Origin: Solibacillus silvestris_B
GTDB taxonomy: Bacteria > Bacillota > Bacilli > Bacillales_A > Planococcaceae
Direction: 5' to 3'
Length of the DNA: 64,000 nucleotides
Assembly (NCBI RefSeq): GCF_051967575.1
Contig: NZ_JBQCJW010000003.1
Location: 164,093 to 228,092 of the forward strand
A model generated the notes under the pieces. That model did no database searches. It saw only the letters and a list, made by a program, of their open reading frames with translations, and was not told the origin of the DNA. Position numbers and translations under genes: made by a program. Below are positions 1-7,515 of this stretch, piece by piece (within the stretch, counting starts at the first letter, position 1; every line of letters begins with the position of its first letter).

Positions 1-205
1 ATTGAATTGCCCGGTCATTTAATGTACCCATATTAAGGAGCAGCGCATTTGCTTTTGAAGCCATTTCCGCCGCTTCCTCTATTGCATCAGCCATTACCGG
101 GGAAGCCCCGACTGCAAGCAAGCCATTTGCCGTAAAGTTCGCCACGACATAGTTTGTTATGCAATGCACTAATGGCTGCTTTTTATTAATTTTTTGCAGG
201 CTCAT
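1..205 (-). CDS. thiM: Hydroxyethylthiazole kinase, N-terminal part (cut by window edge)
   Basis: The first 68 codons are visible; the rest lies beyond base 1. The protein begins MSLQKINKKQPLVHCITNYV and continues with VANFTANGLLAVGASPVMA, the N-terminal signature of ThiM, which phosphorylates 4-methyl-5-(2-hydroxyethyl)thiazole in the cytoplasm for thiamin salvage. Its ATG lies inside the end of tenA (20-base overlap), so the two genes should be translationally coupled and share the TPP-riboswitch leader. The family match is strong even though the gene is partial. Confidence 0.9.
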   Translation of the reverse strand, partial: MSLQKINKKQPLVHCITNYVVANFTANGLLAVGASPVMADAIEEAAEMASKANALLLNMGTLNDRAIQ

Positions 206-875
206 TTATATACACCCCTTGTACCCAGCCTTGCTTCGTCCACGGCATTTCCCAAAACATCCATTCGTAATAGCAGCTCTTCTTAAAATGCTCTTCCAAT
301 AGCTTTTGCTTTCTTGGCTGTTCCTTTGCATAGCGATTCAGCATGGATTTTTGTGCTTCGATATTTTGGCGCATCTCGGCGGAGGCATATAGTTCGATCC
401 ATTGTTCATAAAGCTGTACATTAGGACGTGCGTTTTTTAATCTTTGCCCGATTTCCTGATATAGCCATGGGCAAGGCAATATTGCCGCAAATGCTTCTGC
501 TACATCCCCATTATGAACGGCATTATACATATGGCTCACATAGTTATAAGCTGCCGGCGCTGCTTCAAATTGTTCTATTTCTTCAGCTGTCACCCCTAGT
601 TCTTTAAACGTAGTGCGATGCAATTCCAGCTCGGCTTCATGTATAAACTTCGCTGTCTGCAGGAAATAGCGGACATCCTCATCATTCGTAGCTTTTGCAG
701 CCGCGAGCGCAAGCACTTTCGTGTAATGCTTTAAATAATACGCATCTTGCAGCATATAAAATTTGAATTTCTCCAGCGGCAAGCTTCCATCCGCAATGCC
801 TCGCACAAAAGGATGATAAAAGCTAGCCTCCCAATAGTAATCCGTTTCTTTTCTTACTTTTTCGCAAAACTCCAT
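186..875 (-). CDS. tenA: Aminopyrimidine aminohydrolase / thiaminase II, TenA
   Basis: A 229-residue protein of the TenA family, which hydrolyses aminomethyl-pyrimidine thiamin breakdown products so that the pyrimidine can be salvaged. Residues equivalent to the Bacillus subtilis TenA active site are present: Asp44 in YMLQDAYYL, Cys135 in ILPCPWLYQ, and a C-terminal Glu near 204 in YYEWMFW. The ATG at 875 was chosen over a longer frame reaching 956 because GAGGAGG lies a few bases upstream of it and the extra residues would be translated from the riboswitch terminator. It overlaps thiM by 20 bases. Transcription is controlled by the tandem TPP riboswitches upstream. Confidence 0.95.
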   Translation of the reverse strand: MEFCEKVRKETDYYWEASFYHPFVRGIADGSLPLEKFKFYMLQDAYYLKHYTKVLALAAAKATNDEDVRYFLQTAKFIHEAELELHRTTFKELGVTAEEIEQFEAAPAAYNYVSHMYNAVHNGDVAEAFAAILPCPWLYQEIGQRLKNARPNVQLYEQWIELYASAEMRQNIEAQKSMLNRYAKEQPRKQKLLEEHFKKSCYYEWMFWEMPWTKQGWVQGVYINEPAKN

Positions 876-907
876 TATTACTCCTCCTCTTTTTAGTGAG
901 CGGAAGC

Positions 908-938
908 ACGAAAAGACGCCTCTAATAGTAGAGACGCC
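908..938 (-). terminator. Riboswitch-proximal intrinsic terminator before tenA
   Basis: On the minus strand a 10-bp stem (GGCGTCTCTA with TAGAGGCGTC, two G-U pairs, CTAT loop) is followed by TTTT. It lies between the downstream TPP aptamer and the tenA ribosome-binding site, as expected for the expression platform of that aptamer. Confidence 0.8.
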
Positions 939-962
939 AAAAAGTGTAAATGCCACTTCTCA

Positions 963-1043
963 TTGCTCCCTACGCCCGTATTAACGGTCAGGTTCCAAGG
1001 GTCAGGTTTTAACCTTCTCAACACGAATGTGTCCCCCCGCAAA
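963..1043 (-). promoter_or_regulatory. TPP riboswitch (THI element), downstream copy
   Basis: Read on the minus strand this has the THI-box core: a G-rich 5' strand, TTGAGAAGG, ACCTGACCCTTGGAACCTGA, then GTTAATACGGGCGTAGGGA, closed by a TTGC/GCAA P1 stem. It binds thiamin pyrophosphate and feeds the terminator at 908-938. It is the second aptamer the polymerase makes. Confidence 0.95.
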
Positions 1044-1059
1044 TCAAATGCTTAAGTAT

Positions 1060-1099
1060 TTGCAAAAGAAAGGCTCCACGTAAAAAAATACGCGGAGCC
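1060..1099 (-). terminator. Intrinsic terminator of the upstream TPP riboswitch
   Basis: The minus strand reads GGCTCCGCGTA, a T-rich loop, TACGTGGAGCC and then TTTCTTTT: an 11-bp stem with a U-rich tail. It sits between the two aptamers, so the upstream aptamer has its own expression platform. Confidence 0.85.
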
Positions 1100-1128
1100 C
1101 TAGTAAGTACATATGTATAATCTTGTAC

Positions 1129-1209
1129 TTTGCTCCCTACGTCCGTGTTAACGGTCAGGTTCTAAGGGTCAGGTTTTAACCTTCTCAACACAGTGTGTCC
1201 CCCTGCAAA
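1129..1209 (-). promoter_or_regulatory. TPP riboswitch (THI element), upstream copy
   Basis: A second complete THI element nearly identical to the first in its core: GTTGAGAAGGTTAAAACCTG, ACCCTTAGAACCTGA, CGTTAACACGGACGTAGGGA, with a TTTGC/GCAAA P1 stem. With 963-1043 it makes a tandem leader for tenA-thiM. Confidence 0.95.
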
Positions 1210-1226
1210 TGCATTTAATTAAATCG

Positions 1227-1255
1227 AGTGTATCAAATTAAATTTTGCATAGCAA
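1227..1255 (-). promoter_or_regulatory. SigA-type promoter for tenA-thiM
   Basis: Minus strand: TTGCTA, 17 bases, TACACT, placed just upstream of the first TPP aptamer so that both aptamers would be transcribed. Confidence 0.6.
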
Positions 1256-1409
1256 GCGAATGTTAGGAGAATGATGCACCGCTATTTCTTTTTCCCTGCC
1301 TCCGCAAAACTTACGCAACTTTGGCCCCGTAACGCTTTATGTTAAAATTCCCGGATAAACAAACTTCAACACAGCAATCGGTTAATCCTGTTTTTATTTC
1401 CAATTGAGG

Positions 1410-1442
1410 AAAAAGTGAAATCAATGAGTCGATTTCACTTTT
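1410..1442 (-). terminator. Terminator after the LysM-GH18 gene
   Basis: A near-perfect inverted repeat (AAAAGTGAAATC and GATTTCACTTTT) about 110 bases after the stop codon of the gene at 1552. T-runs occur on both sides, so it could act in either direction. Confidence 0.75.
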
Positions 1443-1551
1443 TTATTTTCGCCACTGATTTTTCCATCGAATACTATCGGTTTTATACTTGGCACTTAGT
1501 TGGAACGAGACTTCCAAATCAGGGAACAGTTCGGATATATTACTAAAACCA

Positions 1552-2841
1552 CTACTTCTTCACAACATGAAAATTCGCCCCGATGAGCAGCCAATTTTGC
1601 GGGAATGGCAGACCGAGCTTCCAATAGCCGACACCTCGCAAATTCAATCGTTTAACTAAATTGAATTTCGCCTGGATTGAGCGGGCGTCCTCAAACCACA
1701 CGATATGCAAGCGCCCTTGCTCATCATAATAATTGAAGAATGGTGCTTGTGCGACATAGTCATATTCGATAGCCGCATTGTAGCGTTTAGCCAATTCAAT
1801 CGCGCGCTGCGGGCTTAATGCCTCCGCATATTCCCCTCCTTGTACGAAAGGCAGTGTCCAATCATAGCCGTATAAGTTTTGCCCGAGCAATATTTTGCTT
1901 GCCGGAATTTCGGTTAATGCGTATTGTACCACCTGTTCGACTTGCGGCAGCGGGGAAACGGCCATTGGTGGTCCTGCAGAATATCCCCATTCGTACGTCA
2001 TCAGCAATACAAAATCAACTATTTCACCATGTGCCCTGTAGTCATGTCCCGCAACCCATTCGCCCGGCTGATCGGCTCTCGTTTTTGGCGCCAGTGCAGT
2101 GGACACTGTATATCCTTCCGCATGCATCCTTTCTACCGCTCTTCGCAAAAAGTTATTATACGCTTCCCGTTGATCGCCGGATATTCGTTCAAAATCAAAA
2201 TGAATATCAGATATATTGCCGACACGCTTCGCTTCCTCAATAATATTGTCAAAAAGTAAGTTTTGTACCGCTTCGCTTTGAAAAATATCACGCGCCAGCT
2301 CACTGCTGAATTGAAAATCTTCAAGATTCGTAATGACCATTGCAAGACTCGTATTATTTTGTGCCGCAATGGCTGGCAATGGAGCAACTGCCGGCATCTT
2401 CAACGTGCCATCACGCCTTGCCTCATAACTGAACAATGCTAAATAAGTTAAATATGGGTTCGCTTCACGCACTTGATTTAACAGTGCTTCACTTACTTCA
2501 TCGCCTCTTGGCTCCACATACGCCAAAATTTCCGCCGATGTTTTTGATGGCGGCGGAAAAACAAGCACCGTCCCGATCATCAGCATTGAATTTGGATGAA
2601 TATTATTTATTTGTGCGAGCGTTAAATAATTTATACCAAATCGCATACCAATTGACCATAAGCTATCCCCTGGCTGAACGATATAAAATTGCTGCCATAC
2701 CGGGATGACCAATGCTTGCCCTACGACTAACCGGTTTGGCTCCGGGATTTGATTGGCATCCACTAAAGTTTGCACCGTTGTTCCATATGCCTGCGCAATT
2801 GTCCATAAAGATTCCCCCGACTGCACAACATGAATTTGAAT
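1552..2841 (-). CDS. LysM-GH18 spore cortex-lytic enzyme (SleL/YaaH type)
   Basis: With the start proposed here the protein has 429 residues: LysM repeat about 1-45, second LysM about 52-97, then a glycoside hydrolase family 18 barrel. The GH18 catalytic motif is visible as SDIHFDFERI, with the acid/base Glu near residue 218. SleL/YaaH-type enzymes are N-acetylglucosaminidases that degrade cortex fragments during germination. The first in-frame conventional start is a GTG at 2826, but that would cut into the first LysM (it starts MQSGESLW) and lies over 20 bases from any ribosome-binding site. An in-frame ATT at 2839-2841 gives MQIHVVQSGESLW, a typical LysM beginning, exactly 7 bases after GAGGAGG. 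I therefore call an AUU start. It is divergent from cwlJ. Confidence 0.85.
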   Translation of the reverse strand: MQIHVVQSGESLWTIAQAYGTTVQTLVDANQIPEPNRLVVGQALVIPVWQQFYIVQPGDSLWSIGMRFGINYLTLAQINNIHPNSMLMIGTVLVFPPPSKTSAEILAYVEPRGDEVSEALLNQVREANPYLTYLALFSYEARRDGTLKMPAVAPLPAIAAQNNTSLAMVITNLEDFQFSSELARDIFQSEAVQNLLFDNIIEEAKRVGNISDIHFDFERISGDQREAYNNFLRRAVERMHAEGYTVSTALAPKTRADQPGEWVAGHDYRAHGEIVDFVLLMTYEWGYSAGPPMAVSPLPQVEQVVQYALTEIPASKILLGQNLYGYDWTLPFVQGGEYAEALSPQRAIELAKRYNAAIEYDYVAQAPFFNYYDEQGRLHIVWFEDARSIQAKFNLVKRLNLRGVGYWKLGLPFPQNWLLIGANFHVVKK

Positions 2842-2892
2842 TGTCCGTCCTCCTCTCTCCTATTTAATAATTTATGAGGAATGTAAAAGATA

Positions 2893-2922
2893 CATGTATT
2901 TATTGAATAATAAATAATATGA
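2893..2922 (-). promoter_or_regulatory. Possible SigE promoter for the LysM-GH18 gene
   Basis: Minus strand: TCATATT (a good SigE -35), 15 bases, AATACATG (six of eight positions of CATACANT), about 50 bases upstream of the proposed start. Inference from consensus only. Confidence 0.4.
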
Positions 2923-2950
2923 TTAACGAGAGCATCATTTTTGATTTTTT

Positions 2951-2958
2951 CATACAAT
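2951..2958 (+). promoter_or_regulatory. SigE-type -10 element of cwlJ
   Basis: CATACAAT matches the SigE -10 consensus CATACANT at every position and lies 18 bases before the cwlJ ATG. The -35 is less clear (a CAT/TCAT stretch near 2932-2941). In B. subtilis cwlJ belongs to the SigE regulon, which fits. Confidence 0.55.
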
Positions 2959-2975
2959 AGATTTGAGGTGAAAAA

Positions 2976-3416
2976 ATGCCAAGAGTAAAATACCGCGATG
3001 CCGATATCGATTTAATGGCTAGAATGATGAGGGCAGAGGCTGAAGGCGAAGGAAAGCAAGGAATGCTTTATGTTGGAAATGTTATTGTAAACCGCGTTAT
3101 TGCAACTTGCCTTGACTTTAATGATGTTCGGACAATTGAGCAAGTCATTTTCCAAGTTCAAGGAAACAATTATTCTTTTGAAGCGGTTCAGAAAGGGAAT
3201 ATGTTTTATCAAAGAGCAAGACCTACTGAACGGAGATTGGCTAAACAGAATTTGGACTATTGGCGGGACCATCCGGCAAAATACGCGCTTTGGTATTTCA
3301 ATCCAGCTGGGGAGTGCCCTCCGACATGGTATGGGCAACCATTTACCGGTCAATTTAAGCAGCATTGCTTTTACGAACCAGTAGGCGGAACATGCGATAG
3401 TGTTTATCAAGGTTAG
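2976..3416 (+). CDS. cwlJ: Spore cortex-lytic cell wall hydrolase CwlJ
   Basis: A 146-residue single-domain protein of the SleB/CwlJ hydrolase family (Hydrolase_2), close to the usual CwlJ length of about 140, without signal peptide. The family core is visible: LMARMMRAEAEGEGKQGML with the probable catalytic Glu, then GNVIVNRV, and the C-terminal ALWYFNPAGECPPTWYGQPF. CwlJ is made in the mother cell, held in the coat, and hydrolyses cortex when triggered by Ca-DPA. The ATG follows GAGGTG at 6-base spacing. The gene is divergent from the LysM-GH18 enzyme. Its usual partner gerQ is not in the window. Confidence 0.93.
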   Translation: MPRVKYRDADIDLMARMMRAEAEGEGKQGMLYVGNVIVNRVIATCLDFNDVRTIEQVIFQVQGNNYSFEAVQKGNMFYQRARPTERRLAKQNLDYWRDHPAKYALWYFNPAGECPPTWYGQPFTGQFKQHCFYEPVGGTCDSVYQG

Positions 3417-3446
3417 ATTTTTCAATGATCTTGCATAAAATTTAAA

Positions 3447-3477
3447 GAGCCTTGTTCAAATTAATGCAGCAAGGCTC
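3447..3477. terminator. Hairpin between cwlJ and the facing small gene
   Basis: GAGCCTTG and CAAGGCTC form an 8-bp stem 30 bases after cwlJ. There is no clean T-run on the plus strand; the minus side has TTTAAATTTT. It may terminate one or both of these convergent genes, but the call is weak. Confidence 0.4.
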
Positions 3478-3553
3478 GAAATATATTCTGTTGAATTTCT
3501 ATAGTGCACGAATTAATCGACATGCCTTGATCCTGCAATAACTCTATGCTGAA

Positions 3554-3757
3554 TTATTTTTTGTTTGATTGCTGATTTTTATCGTGATTCGTTTTATTGT
3601 TTTTATTTTTAAGCTTAGCATCGAACTCTTCTGCAAATTCGGCCACATTGTCTTCAGGGTTGCGATCATGGCTTGTTGTATTTTGGTGCAGTTTTTTATA
3701 GGTAGCAAAAGGATTATGTGTTCGTTCATTCATTGTCTGTTTGCTGTTTTTGCTCAT
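3554..3757 (-). CDS. Small hydrophilic protein of unknown function (possible spore protein)
   Basis: A 67-residue, highly charged Asn/Lys-rich protein (start MSKNSKQTMNERTHNPFATY, end KNQQSNKK) with no Cys and no membrane segment. Start choice is firm: an AGGAGGTGAT ribosome-binding site lies just before the ATG. I do not recognise the family. Small Asn/Lys/Gln-rich proteins like this, between spore lytic genes, are often minor spore proteins. A weak SigG-like promoter upstream (GCATA, 17 bases, CACATTA) would agree, but this is inference. Confidence 0.6.
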   Translation of the reverse strand: MSKNSKQTMNERTHNPFATYKKLHQNTTSHDRNPEDNVAEFAEEFDAKLKNKNNKTNHDKNQQSNKK

Positions 3758-3779
3758 ATTTCATCACCTCCTACTGACT

Positions 3780-3808
3780 TAATGTGCTCAGGATAGGAGG
3801 TTTTATGC
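3780..3808 (-). promoter_or_regulatory. Weak SigG/SigF-like promoter before the 67-residue gene
   Basis: Minus strand GCATA, 17 bases, CACATTA, one mismatch from the forespore -10 CATNNTA. It would give a leader of only about 16 bases, which is a mark against it. Confidence 0.3.
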
Positions 3809-3833
3809 TTTTATCAGGCTTGTTCAATTTTTG

Positions 3834-3862
3834 TAATGAAAAATCGGCCAGCAGCCATATTA
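3834..3862 (+). promoter_or_regulatory. Possible SigG/SigF promoter for the YfhD-like gene
   Basis: TAATG, 17 bases, CATATTA. The -10 fits the forespore consensus CATNNTA; the -35 is an approximate fit. It lies 31 bases before the ATG. Confidence 0.35.
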
Positions 3863-3892
3863 AGAAGGAATCATACTGAAAGGAGCATACGA

Positions 3893-4045
3893 ATGGGCAG
3901 AGACGACAGCAAAAGTAAAGGCACGAATAAACAATCGTTACCGCAAACACCGAAAAACTTGAAAATTGCCCCAAACAAAGTAAGGGAAGAAATTGCAAGC
4001 GAGTTAACTGAGCTCCACCAGCAAGCGCAAAAAGGAAAACGGTAA
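3893..4045 (+). CDS. YfhD-like small acid-soluble-type protein
   Basis: A 50-residue protein whose first half, with the motif SLPQTPKNLK, resembles the start of YfhD-family proteins of spore formers; the second half (EEIASELTELHQQAQKGKR) is shorter than in that family. Hydrophilic, no Cys. The ATG at 3893 was preferred over an upstream in-frame ATG because AAAGGAG lies 7 bases before it. The YfhD link rests on the short conserved motif and is moderate. Confidence 0.6.
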   Translation: MGRDDSKSKGTNKQSLPQTPKNLKIAPNKVREEIASELTELHQQAQKGKR

Positions 4046-4063
4046 ATGTAGCAATATGTAAAG

Positions 4064-4104
4064 GGCCTTCATCACAGCATATACTGGGATGAAGGCCTGA
4101 TTTA
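4064..4104 (+). terminator. Terminator after the YfhD-like gene
   Basis: GGCCTTCATC and GATGAAGGCC form a perfect 10-bp stem starting 19 bases after the stop codon, followed by TGATTT. Confidence 0.7.
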
Positions 4105-4464
4105 CTTCAAGACAAAGGTTAGAACTGTCTCGCCTTCGCATTAATCCTCAAAATCTGGTTATGCAGAGTTACCTCTGTTTCACCTTTTATTTGAGACTTT
4201 TGATGCTTGTCGCTCGTCCAGTTATGGTGGATTTTCTTAGATTTTGGAGCTATGACACCCTTCTTATCCATTCGTTCCGCCTCCCTATGTTTAAAAGTGA
4301 ATCGATACTAGTATGTCTGTTCTCGCTGCAGTTATTCCATGCAGCGATAAAAATTGATGAAATAATTAGCAAATGCAAGCATGCTGTTTCACGTATGGAA
4401 TCATTGCATCCAACAATACTAAAAGTGTTAAGCAGTCATTTATGCGGGAAAGGAAGAGGAACTA
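4105..4464 (+). other. 360-base gap with one possible forespore promoter
   Basis: No gene with a credible ribosome-binding site was found. The only signal is GTATG (4393-4397), 17 bases, AATACTA (4415-4421), a fair SigG-like promoter 43 bases before the next start codon. Confidence 0.4.
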
Positions 4465-4749
4465 ATGGCGAAAAAAAGTTCAGGCACACCGAGCTGGAAA
4501 CAAAATCATCCAAGCACATTATTATCCAATTCTGTTGAAAGAACAGAGCGTGCTGTTAAACAAGCAATGTCACACCCGGAGGAATTTGCGGTGGAGCATG
4601 CGTTCAATTCGATTGAACGTACCGAAAATGCGCTTTTCAATGCGGAACAGCGTCAGGAGCATTTGGATATCGTCGAGCAAAACAAAGCAAAATTATCTGA
4701 GTTAAAGCAAAACTTGAACGAAGTAGATGAAATGGTTAATGATTCGTAA
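4465..4749 (+). CDS. Small charged helical protein, unknown (possible spore protein)
   Basis: A 94-residue protein starting MAKKSSGTPSWKQNHPSTLL, followed by heptad-like helical sequence with two related segments, NSVERTERAVKQA and NSIERTENALFNA, about 40 residues apart: an internal duplication. Acidic C-terminus, no Cys. It resembles Tlp-type minor spore proteins in composition, but I do not recognise the family. The ATG follows AGGAAGAGG. A SigG-like promoter and a strong downstream terminator make it a single-gene unit. Confidence 0.6.
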   Translation: MAKKSSGTPSWKQNHPSTLLSNSVERTERAVKQAMSHPEEFAVEHAFNSIERTENALFNAEQRQEHLDIVEQNKAKLSELKQNLNEVDEMVNDS

Positions 4750-4762
4750 TAAGCAAGTTCTC

Positions 4763-4802
4763 CCCCGTTTAGTCCAAGCTCAAATAAACGGGGCATTTTT
4801 TT
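4763..4802 (+). terminator. Strong terminator between convergent genes
   Basis: CCCCGTTTA and TAAACGGGG form a 9-bp GC-rich stem followed by CATTTTTTT, 14 bases after the stop codon of the 94-residue gene. Confidence 0.9.
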
Positions 4803-4812
4803 AGATCATTTA

Positions 4813-6003
4813 TTATCTATATAGCGCAACTAAAAAAATTCCAAGCGCCTCCTCGTAAATTTCATCAAACTGACTGATTGGCAGAGGATTTGTTCCGAAG
4901 CCAAGTTCAACAGTGAAGCCTGGTCTGCGCCAATCTAGAATAAACCAGTCTTTGAAACCCGCATAGCTATCAATTGTTTGCACGGGCTCATATCCGCTGA
5001 CCCGCGCAAATTCGTTTACAAGCTGTTCTGTTTCCAGCGGTTCTAGTCCTAGGAATCCCCAATATATGACTCGCCCTTGCGTATGGAATGCCAATACCCG
5101 GGCAAAATCCCTTTCCCTTGTAAGTTCAGCCATTGCAATGGATTCTGGCTCAGATAACGGGCTTTCCCCACCATAATCCTGCGGACCTGGCGTTTTCGGA
5201 TTTCTTTCTCTTTCTAAATCCCATTCTGCAGGAAACTGATCATTCAAGTCGACCCCATTAATATTTGCCTTCCATCCTGAAAAATCCGTACTCCCGCCGT
5301 TCCATTCAATTACATTATTCCGGATGGTTTCATTTGCCGGTGGACCATTCAGCACTAGCTCAACCCCGTCCGGATTTACCATTGGGACAATATTTAAACT
5401 TGTCTGCATATATAATGGCAATGTAGAAAGCCCTCTTATCGGACGATTATTCGTCAGAGATAGTAAATAATCGTTTAAAAATGTCATAACAATCGGTGTT
5501 GTAATCCACTCATTCGCATGAAATGATGCATTGAAATGGACACGTTTCTGCCCCTTCCCAATCGTGAGCCCCGGAATTTCTTTGCCTAATACGGAATTTC
5601 CGACCGGCTCATCCATCAAAAAAGGATAGATGGCCAGCAATATCCGAATATCCTGAACCATCTTGCTGTATTCATAGTTTTGTTTACCATCGACCACCCT
5701 CCATGTTACACGAACAGGTAGTGTTAAGATGAGACCAACTTGCAGCACATACGGACTAAGTATCGGATTGAGCAGGAAAATCGCATCCATCGGCATATTT
5801 ATCCTTTGTGCAATCGACCAGATCGTATCTCCTCGTTGAATGGTATACAGGCTTGTTACATATCCCGGGATTCTGACTTGTTCATTCGGGATAAGTACTT
5901 GTGCATTTATAGTTCGATTAGAATCAACAATCAGCTGTAAAGGAAGATTAAAAACTTTGCTGTAGTACCAAATGGAATCACCAGGTCTTACGGAAACCTC
6001 CAC
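4813..6003 (-). CDS. LysM-M14 gamma-D-glutamyl-L-diamino acid endopeptidase I
   Basis: 396 residues: LysM 1-46, LysM 51-96, then a zinc carboxypeptidase (M14) domain. Zinc ligands are His162 and Glu165 in FHANEW and His307 in LAFHTQG; the general base is Glu366 in FTVELGFG. Length and these positions match what is known of Lysinibacillus sphaericus endopeptidase I, a sporulation-associated enzyme that cuts the gamma-D-Glu-diamino acid bond of peptidoglycan stems. The GTG start is supported by GGGAGG six bases upstream. No signal peptide. A degenerate SigE-like -10 (CATATACT) is present in the leader, weakly suggesting mother-cell expression. Confidence 0.92.
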   Translation of the reverse strand: MEVSVRPGDSIWYYSKVFNLPLQLIVDSNRTINAQVLIPNEQVRIPGYVTSLYTIQRGDTIWSIAQRINMPMDAIFLLNPILSPYVLQVGLILTLPVRVTWRVVDGKQNYEYSKMVQDIRILLAIYPFLMDEPVGNSVLGKEIPGLTIGKGQKRVHFNASFHANEWITTPIVMTFLNDYLLSLTNNRPIRGLSTLPLYMQTSLNIVPMVNPDGVELVLNGPPANETIRNNVIEWNGGSTDFSGWKANINGVDLNDQFPAEWDLERERNPKTPGPQDYGGESPLSEPESIAMAELTRERDFARVLAFHTQGRVIYWGFLGLEPLETEQLVNEFARVSGYEPVQTIDSYAGFKDWFILDWRRPGFTVELGFGTNPLPISQFDEIYEEALGIFLVALYR

Positions 6004-6267
6004 AAAGTTCCTCCCTTAAATAATTCATCAATAGAAAAGTATATGAAACGGATAATCTATTATTCGCATTAAAACAGTTAGTTGGCAGCACCATAGTAAA
6101 TCCGCCATTCCGCTCAGAAATCCGGAAGAGAAATCACTTTTCCTAACACATGAAGCTGATCTTATTGAAAGTCTTTTTACTTTTTATACTTTTCAACACA
6201 TTGAATAATGCCGACGATCAATGCGGATTGTGCGCTCATTTCATTTTTCGCTTCCTGTCACGAATGT

Positions 6268-7326
6268 TCAACTATGCCGCTGCCTGCCAGTTTTATATGC
6301 CGACGAAAATAAAATCATCACTATTAAGCCCATCCCTAAATAGCCCATTATTACATACAATTTGCCGATTAGCGTTGTAAAACCTATGAGGCTCACCGCA
6401 AAACCTGCCAAACAGAGCAGCATGACAACGATTTTAAATGTAAAACGGTCCGGCTTTGCAATTCGTACTGCTAATATATAAAGCGTCCCTACAGCCGTAC
6501 TATAAATCATCGCAAGCAAAATAAAGGACATGATGATGCCTGCTGCCGGGTGAATTTGCTTTGCCAGTTCAAGTGTTGGCATATCGACTCCTGCAACTAC
6601 ATCCATTTTTGCAAAAAGCGCTATATTAATGAGCAATATTAGCAAGCCAAGAATCATGCCGCCTAACGCCCCGCCTCTTGCCGCAGCTTTTCTGTCCTTT
6701 GTCGTCCCGCCCATCACAATGAGCATAGCTGCACCCGCTGCGATGTTATATGAAACATACAATATCGCACTTGGCAGCCAATGAGAAGTTGCGGAAGGCT
6801 GATTTTTCGCTATACCATTTAACTCATTTATCGAATAATCCATTGTAAATAAAGAATAGATCAAGAGAATAAATATAATGCCCAGTAAATATGGCATTAA
6901 CGCTGCCATCATTTTAATAATGCTGTCCGCATTCAACAAAAGCGTAAAAATAACGGCAAGCGCCATCAGCATGCTTCCAAATGACTGCTCGAGATTGTAC
7001 ATTTGGTTAAAGGTGGAGCCTGCGCCAGCCAGCATGACAATGCCAATACCGAACAACACAAAAGAAATCAATTGATCGAGCACCGGCCCCAAAAAACGTC
7101 CTCCAATATAATGGATTCCTTCTTTATGTGAAGACGTCTGCAAATCGGAGCCAATTTGGGCAAGGCTCATCCCTAAAAATGCAAAAATGATTGTTGCCGC
7201 AACACACCCGAATATGCTCAGAACACCGAAGCTTGTAAAATACTGCATAATTTCCTGCCCTGAAGCAAAGCCTGCCCCGACTACCAAACTGACAAATGCC
7301 CCCGCAATTTGAATACTCTTTTTCAA
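6268..7326 (-). CDS. YkvI-family integral membrane protein
   Basis: 352 residues with about ten hydrophobic segments. It begins MKKSIQIAGAFVSLVVGAGF, with the small-residue-rich first helix (VGAGFASGQEIMQYF) seen in YkvI and in distant transporters of the LeuT/amino-acid permease fold. The substrate is unknown. The gene stands alone: the 264 bases downstream (6004-6267) hold no gene or clear terminator, and the next gene upstream is separated by its own terminator. Family call good, function open. Confidence 0.8.
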   Translation of the reverse strand: MKKSIQIAGAFVSLVVGAGFASGQEIMQYFTSFGVLSIFGCVAATIIFAFLGMSLAQIGSDLQTSSHKEGIHYIGGRFLGPVLDQLISFVLFGIGIVMLAGAGSTFNQMYNLEQSFGSMLMALAVIFTLLLNADSIIKMMAALMPYLLGIIFILLIYSLFTMDYSINELNGIAKNQPSATSHWLPSAILYVSYNIAAGAAMLIVMGGTTKDRKAAARGGALGGMILGLLILLINIALFAKMDVVAGVDMPTLELAKQIHPAAGIIMSFILLAMIYSTAVGTLYILAVRIAKPDRFTFKIVVMLLCLAGFAVSLIGFTTLIGKLYVIMGYLGMGLIVMILFSSAYKTGRQRHS

Positions 7327-7450
7327 TTCGCACCTTCTTTACTTCACTTTTCATCATTGTTACTTTATGTATACAAGTTGGCTAATCATGCTTTTTTAAA
7401 AAAGATCGCACCGTTTTATAATGAATTTTTGATGGTGATTTCTATTTTAC

Positions 7451-7490
7451 AAAAAAAACCTTAACCAATAGATTTCTCGATCGGTCAAGG
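7451..7490 (-). terminator. Terminator after the SIMPL gene
   Basis: Minus strand CCTTGACC ... GGTTAAGG followed by eight Ts, 25 bases after the stop codon at 7516. Confidence 0.85.
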
Positions 7491-7515
7491 GATATTGCAG
7501 ATGCAAAATGCTGCA

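Noticed and set aside
2842..2957. Minus-strand 64-codon frame over the cwlJ/SleL intergenic region
   Set aside because: It overlaps the divergent promoters and the SleL start out of frame.
4161..4538. Plus-strand 125-codon frame
   Set aside because: No ribosome-binding site, Cys/Phe-rich composition typical of random frames, and it overlaps the better-supported 94-residue gene.
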